A DNA stretch of 64,000 nucleotides from Paenibacillus sp. Root52 (lineage in GTDB: Bacteria; Bacillota; Bacilli; Paenibacillales; Paenibacillaceae), in contig NZ_LMFO01000006.1 of assembly GCF_001426865.1 (NCBI RefSeq), positions 62,624 to 126,623 of the forward strand, given 5' to 3'. The notes under the pieces were generated by a model. That model was not told the DNA's origin. It ran no database searches and saw only the letters and a list, made by a program, of their open reading frames with translations. Below are positions 61,283 through 64,000 of the stretch, piece after piece. Each line of letters begins with the position of its first letter. The stretch's first letter is position 1. The position numbers and the translations under genes were made by a program.

Positions 61283-62173
61283 TTATGCTTGAAGATAATA
61301 TGTGTAGAGGACTTGCGTACCTTTCTCATCGAATCCATTCTGGGCAATCTCTTGGTACAGCGACTCTGCCAGTGCTAACCCTGGTGTCTTCATGCCCATG
61401 GCTTTCGCCGATTCTAAGGCAATTCCCATGTCTTTAATAAAATGTTTCACATAGAATCCTGGCTCGAAATCACCAGCGATCATCCGCGGTCCGAGATTAC
61501 TAAGCGACCAACTGCCGGCTGCACCGGTGGCAATGCTCTTCAGCACACTCTCCGCGTCCAATCCCGAAGTCTTCGCGTAGGCGAGTGCTTCGCATACACC
61601 CATCATGCCGGAAGCAATCGCAATCTGGTTGCACATTTTAGTATGTTGACCAGCTCCGGCTTTGCCTTGCAATACGATATTTGTACCCATCTGCTCAAAC
61701 AGAGGACGAACAGCCTCGAATGCCTCTGAAGATCCACCAACCATAATGGAGAGCTTACCATCACGAGCGCCAATGTCGCCGCCTGATACAGGTGCATCCA
61801 GAGCATGCAGCCCTTTCGCCTCAGCCGCTTCATAGATCCGAGCAGCCAGCAATGGGCTAGATGTAGTCATATCGATCAAGTACGAGCCCAGTTTGGCATT
61901 CGCCACTAATCCGTCCTCGCCAAGATAGATTTCTTCCACGTCTTTCGGATAGCCAACCATGGTGATAACTACATCACAGGCAGCAGCGAGTTTGGCAGGT
62001 GAATCATGCCATACCGCACCTTCCTTTACCAAAGCTTCTGCTTTGGCTGCCGTTCGGGTATAGACATGTAACGGATAGCCTGCTTGCTGGATATGCCCTG
62101 CCATGCTTTTGCCCATCACACCTGTTCCAATAAAGCCAACATGTACTTCTCCTGGTACCTTAGATCGTGCCAT
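61283..62173 (-). CDS. ykwC: Beta-hydroxyacid dehydrogenase family oxidoreductase
   Basis: The 296-residue product uses NAD(P) to oxidise short 3-hydroxyacids or reduce semialdehydes. The Rossmann motif GFIGTGVMGKSM is at residues 13-24, DAPVSGGDIGA at 126-136 and the catalytic Lys179 in GQHTKMCNQ. The block SWSLSNLGPRMIAGDFEPGFYVKHFIKDMGIA is nearly that of B. subtilis YkwC, which I recognise with good confidence. Its true substrate is unclear. AAGGGAGG precedes the ATG. It forms a single-gene unit. Confidence 0.92.
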   Translation of the reverse strand: MARSKVPGEVHVGFIGTGVMGKSMAGHIQQAGYPLHVYTRTAAKAEALVKEGAVWHDSPAKLAAACDVVITMVGYPKDVEEIYLGEDGLVANAKLGSYLIDMTTSSPLLAARIYEAAEAKGLHALDAPVSGGDIGARDGKLSIMVGGSSEAFEAVRPLFEQMGTNIVLQGKAGAGQHTKMCNQIAIASGMMGVCEALAYAKTSGLDAESVLKSIATGAAGSWSLSNLGPRMIAGDFEPGFYVKHFIKDMGIALESAKAMGMKTPGLALAESLYQEIAQNGFDEKGTQVLYTYYLQA

Positions 62174-62398
62174 CGTAGGTTTCCTCCCTTAACGATCTCT
62201 ATTTCTTCTAGTGCTATCTCAAGGATAGTGATACGTTTAATGTTAATCCTTTCCGACGGGTTCGTCCATCTCGATTGCAGCTTTCTATGAAAAATCCTAA
62301 AAAATAACCATTTATATAGATGGAGCTATAACGTTGACAACGACGTGCCGATGATTCAGCTCCGAGCGATAGCTCGCTTGAATCTTCTTAGATGCGCC

Positions 62399-62986
62399 CT
62401 AAATCTCGGCATCTCCATACGTATAGATTGTAGCTCCATTTTCATTTAATCCAACCATGTTTAACTTCAATTCTGTTAAGGGTTCTGTAAGGATAACGTA
62501 CCAGAGCCTGTCCTCGTTCGCTAAAGGGGCAATGTTCGCTTCAATTGGAGCTGAGGCAGAGGCTGTATCATAGCTTAGTTTCAACTGAGTGATGCTCGGA
62601 TCGTGAATGGTTCCATACAGGATGGTGTTATAGTCCTTATCCGACCACTGTAATGCCGAGATATGGGTATTTACCCTTTCGCTAGGGTCGTCATAGAGAG
62701 AACCTCCAGTTAACCTTAACTCAGAGGACCATCGTTTCTGTTGTGCAAAAGCAAGGGAAAGTCCCTCTGTAGCATAGTTATCATAAAAAACGAGTTGAGT
62801 TCTGGAATCAATATCTGCCACAACCTTCACTTGTTCCGGCTGAATGTTATATTCGTTAAGCATGGTATGCAAATCTCTGGAAAAACCATATGTATTCGGT
62901 AGTAGCAATAGCATTGCAACAAATAGCGCGGCAACGAACAAACCTATTCGTATTCCACGTTTCTTTCTATTTTGAGGCATATTCAT
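62399..62986 (-). CDS. Membrane-anchored protein of unknown function
   Basis: The 195-residue product has one N-terminal membrane segment (residues 13-33, IGLFVAALFVAMLLLL) and an extracytoplasmic beta-rich domain (TQLVFYDNYATEGLSLAF, RLWYVILTEPLTELKL). I recognise no family. GGGGAG precedes the ATG. It is 15 bases past the small membrane protein gene upstream and is probably co-transcribed with it. Confidence 0.72.
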   Translation of the reverse strand: MNMPQNRKKRGIRIGLFVAALFVAMLLLLPNTYGFSRDLHTMLNEYNIQPEQVKVVADIDSRTQLVFYDNYATEGLSLAFAQQKRWSSELRLTGGSLYDDPSERVNTHISALQWSDKDYNTILYGTIHDPSITQLKLSYDTASASAPIEANIAPLANEDRLWYVILTEPLTELKLNMVGLNENGATIYTYGDAEI

Positions 62987-63001
62987 GTGCTTCTCCCCTT
63001 G

Positions 63002-63346
63002 TTAACCCAAAAAATTTAGATACTTTCCAAATCTGTCGACTGTGAAGAATGCAATAATCCACAATAGAGGCAGTTGCATCATCCAGTAAGGAAAGATATA
63101 CCGTTCCGACCGATATGAAGCCCATCCTCCGATGATTGCTGCGATCACACTAATTGGATATGACATTAAAATCTTGAACAGCAAGTCCGATGCAACTTGA
63201 AATTCTAGTGACGTTGGCGCAGCGAAAGACATTCCCATGGCAAATGCAACGAGCGGCCATGCTAGCAACGTCACACCGTATAAGAAGGTAAATACGACGA
63301 TATACGTATGACTCGTTTCTTTGTTATTCAAAACTTGTTTCTTCAA
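63002..63346 (-). CDS. Small four-segment membrane protein
   Basis: The 114-residue product has four hydrophobic segments. It shares LMSYPI, a following short basic loop (SYRSERY) and a WIIAFF segment with the product of the gene at 40529, so the two are paralogues. The start is TTG 63346, 7 bases after GAGGAGG. No function is known. It leads a two-gene unit with the anchored protein at 62399. Confidence 0.72.
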   Translation of the reverse strand: MKKQVLNNKETSHTYIVVFTFLYGVTLLAWPLVAFAMGMSFAAPTSLEFQVASDLLFKILMSYPISVIAAIIGGWASYRSERYIFPYWMMQLPLLWIIAFFTVDRFGKYLNFLG

Positions 63347-63399
63347 TTGTAGTCCTCCTCAGATGTATGCTCTATATAGTAGCGGCTAACCTACCCTGG

Positions 63400-63762
63400 T
63401 CATTTGGAATAATACAGCATCACCCGCATTCGTGTTGTGAGAATAAGCAACTGAGGCAAAAAAACGACGCACAGATAGATAACAAGAATGATCCACACAT
63501 GTGCGGCAAAATTGGCAGCAGTGGCAGATGGATCTGGACGCGCGACCAATAACCACCAGCATGGAATGGCAACGAACCAGGTCAGCCCTGTCGAGATAAG
63601 CATTTCCTTCACACCTGCCCATGCCATACAAAACAGAATAAGTATAAGTATGGTCATAAACCAGGAGTTCATTGGCGATCCCCAAGTCATAACGCTATAC
63701 CAAAAAATCGGATACAGAATCGTAATCGCCCATTTCCAGATCGGCTTCGTATATATGTTCAT
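63400..63762 (-). CDS. Small membrane protein
   Basis: The 120-residue product has about four hydrophobic segments (WAITILYPIFWYSVMTWG, FMTILILILFCMAWAG, TWFVAIPCWWLLVA, WIILVIYLCVVFLPQLL). I start at ATG 63762 because AAGGAGA lies directly upstream; a longer frame to 63816 lacks a site. It probably heads the run with the genes at 63002 and 62399. No family is recognised. Confidence 0.68.
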   Translation of the reverse strand: MNIYTKPIWKWAITILYPIFWYSVMTWGSPMNSWFMTILILILFCMAWAGVKEMLISTGLTWFVAIPCWWLLVARPDPSATAANFAAHVWIILVIYLCVVFLPQLLILTTRMRVMLYYSK

Positions 63763-63863
63763 GATGTCTCCTTGGCTCTCTCTAATAAAAGTAAAATAAA
63801 AAGGCATTATTTTCATTCTTATAGCTCATACTACCTTCAGGAAAATGTTGAAGGAGTGACAAT

Positions 63864-64000
63864 ATGCGTTTAAAAAGCATCGTTGCCGTTGGAGCAGTTC
63901 TCGCCTGCTCATCTCTGTTATGGGGATGCGGGAACGGAAATACGAATCATACCGCCGAGACCAATGACACCGTTCAATCTCAAGGCTTCGGTGATCCCAA
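63864..64000 (+). CDS. Lipoprotein, 3' end outside window
   Basis: AAGGAG lies 7 bases before ATG 63864, and the frame is open to the edge (45 codons). It encodes a lipoprotein signal (MRLKSIVAVGAVLACSSLL, lipobox LWGC, Cys22) and a polar Asn/Thr-rich start of the mature part. It resembles the leader of YhcN/YlaJ-type sporulation lipoproteins, but the visible part is too short to decide. Confidence 0.7.
   Translation, partial: MRLKSIVAVGAVLACSSLLWGCGNGNTNHTAETNDTVQSQGFGDP

Overview
The window looks like a chromosomal segment of a spore-forming, plant-polymer-degrading Firmicute, most likely Paenibacillus. It encodes spore-coat proteins (CotH- and CotB-type), YesM/YesN-type sugar two-component regulation, a PL11 rhamnogalacturonan lyase, a modular GH6 cellulase, a GH4 glycosidase and many lipoproteins. 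It uses strong AGGAGG ribosome binding sites and frequent TTG/GTG starts. There are no rRNA or tRNA genes, no insertion sequence and no prophage. Genus assignment is inference from gene content.

Layout. 0-7 kb: a secreted protein cut by the window edge, a two-repeat CRISPR relic of type I-C repeat sequence without cas genes, a TetR-YhgE pair and small lipoprotein or membrane genes. 7-11.5 kb: a polar amino-acid ABC importer and a PadR operon with an operator over its own promoter. 11.7-21.2 kb: carbohydrate genes (GH4 enzyme with an AraC regulator, PL11 lyase with a cre site, GH6-FN3-FN3-CBM3 cellulase). 21.9-30 kb: a MacAB-like export system, a two-component system with a beta-propeller-like partner, and an ECF-type sigma factor. 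30-33 kb: a 935-residue secreted multidomain protein. 34.7-40.4 kb: a phosphonate-type importer (phnD-phnC-phnE-phnE) with a Pho-box-like motif, divergent from a 5'-nucleotidase-type phosphoesterase. 41-47.2 kb: a MATE exporter with a MarR regulator and shared palindromic operators, then a heterodimeric ABC exporter with one degenerate ATP site. 47.4-51.8 kb: a spore-coat cluster of cotH divergent from a cotB-like gene, a 46-codon membrane peptide, an ArsB/NhaD-type permease and a DUF2642-type gene. 52-58.7 kb: a YesM/YesN two-component system and a sugar ABC importer with its own promoter and cre site. 58.9-64 kb: a lipoprotein, a NERD protein, ykwC and small membrane proteins, ending in a truncated lipoprotein gene.

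The most unusual structure lies between genes. Two families of short, internally palindromic repeats occur in five copies at 14.6, 21.3, 25.4, 29.1 and 30.1 kb. Every copy sits about 20-80 bp before a start codon and in the same orientation relative to that gene. The family-2 copies form an inverted pair that brackets the sigma-factor gene. A compact transcription unit with a 10-codon reading frame lies near 21.8 kb, and the spore-coat operon with an embedded ion-pump-like permease is an unusual arrangement.
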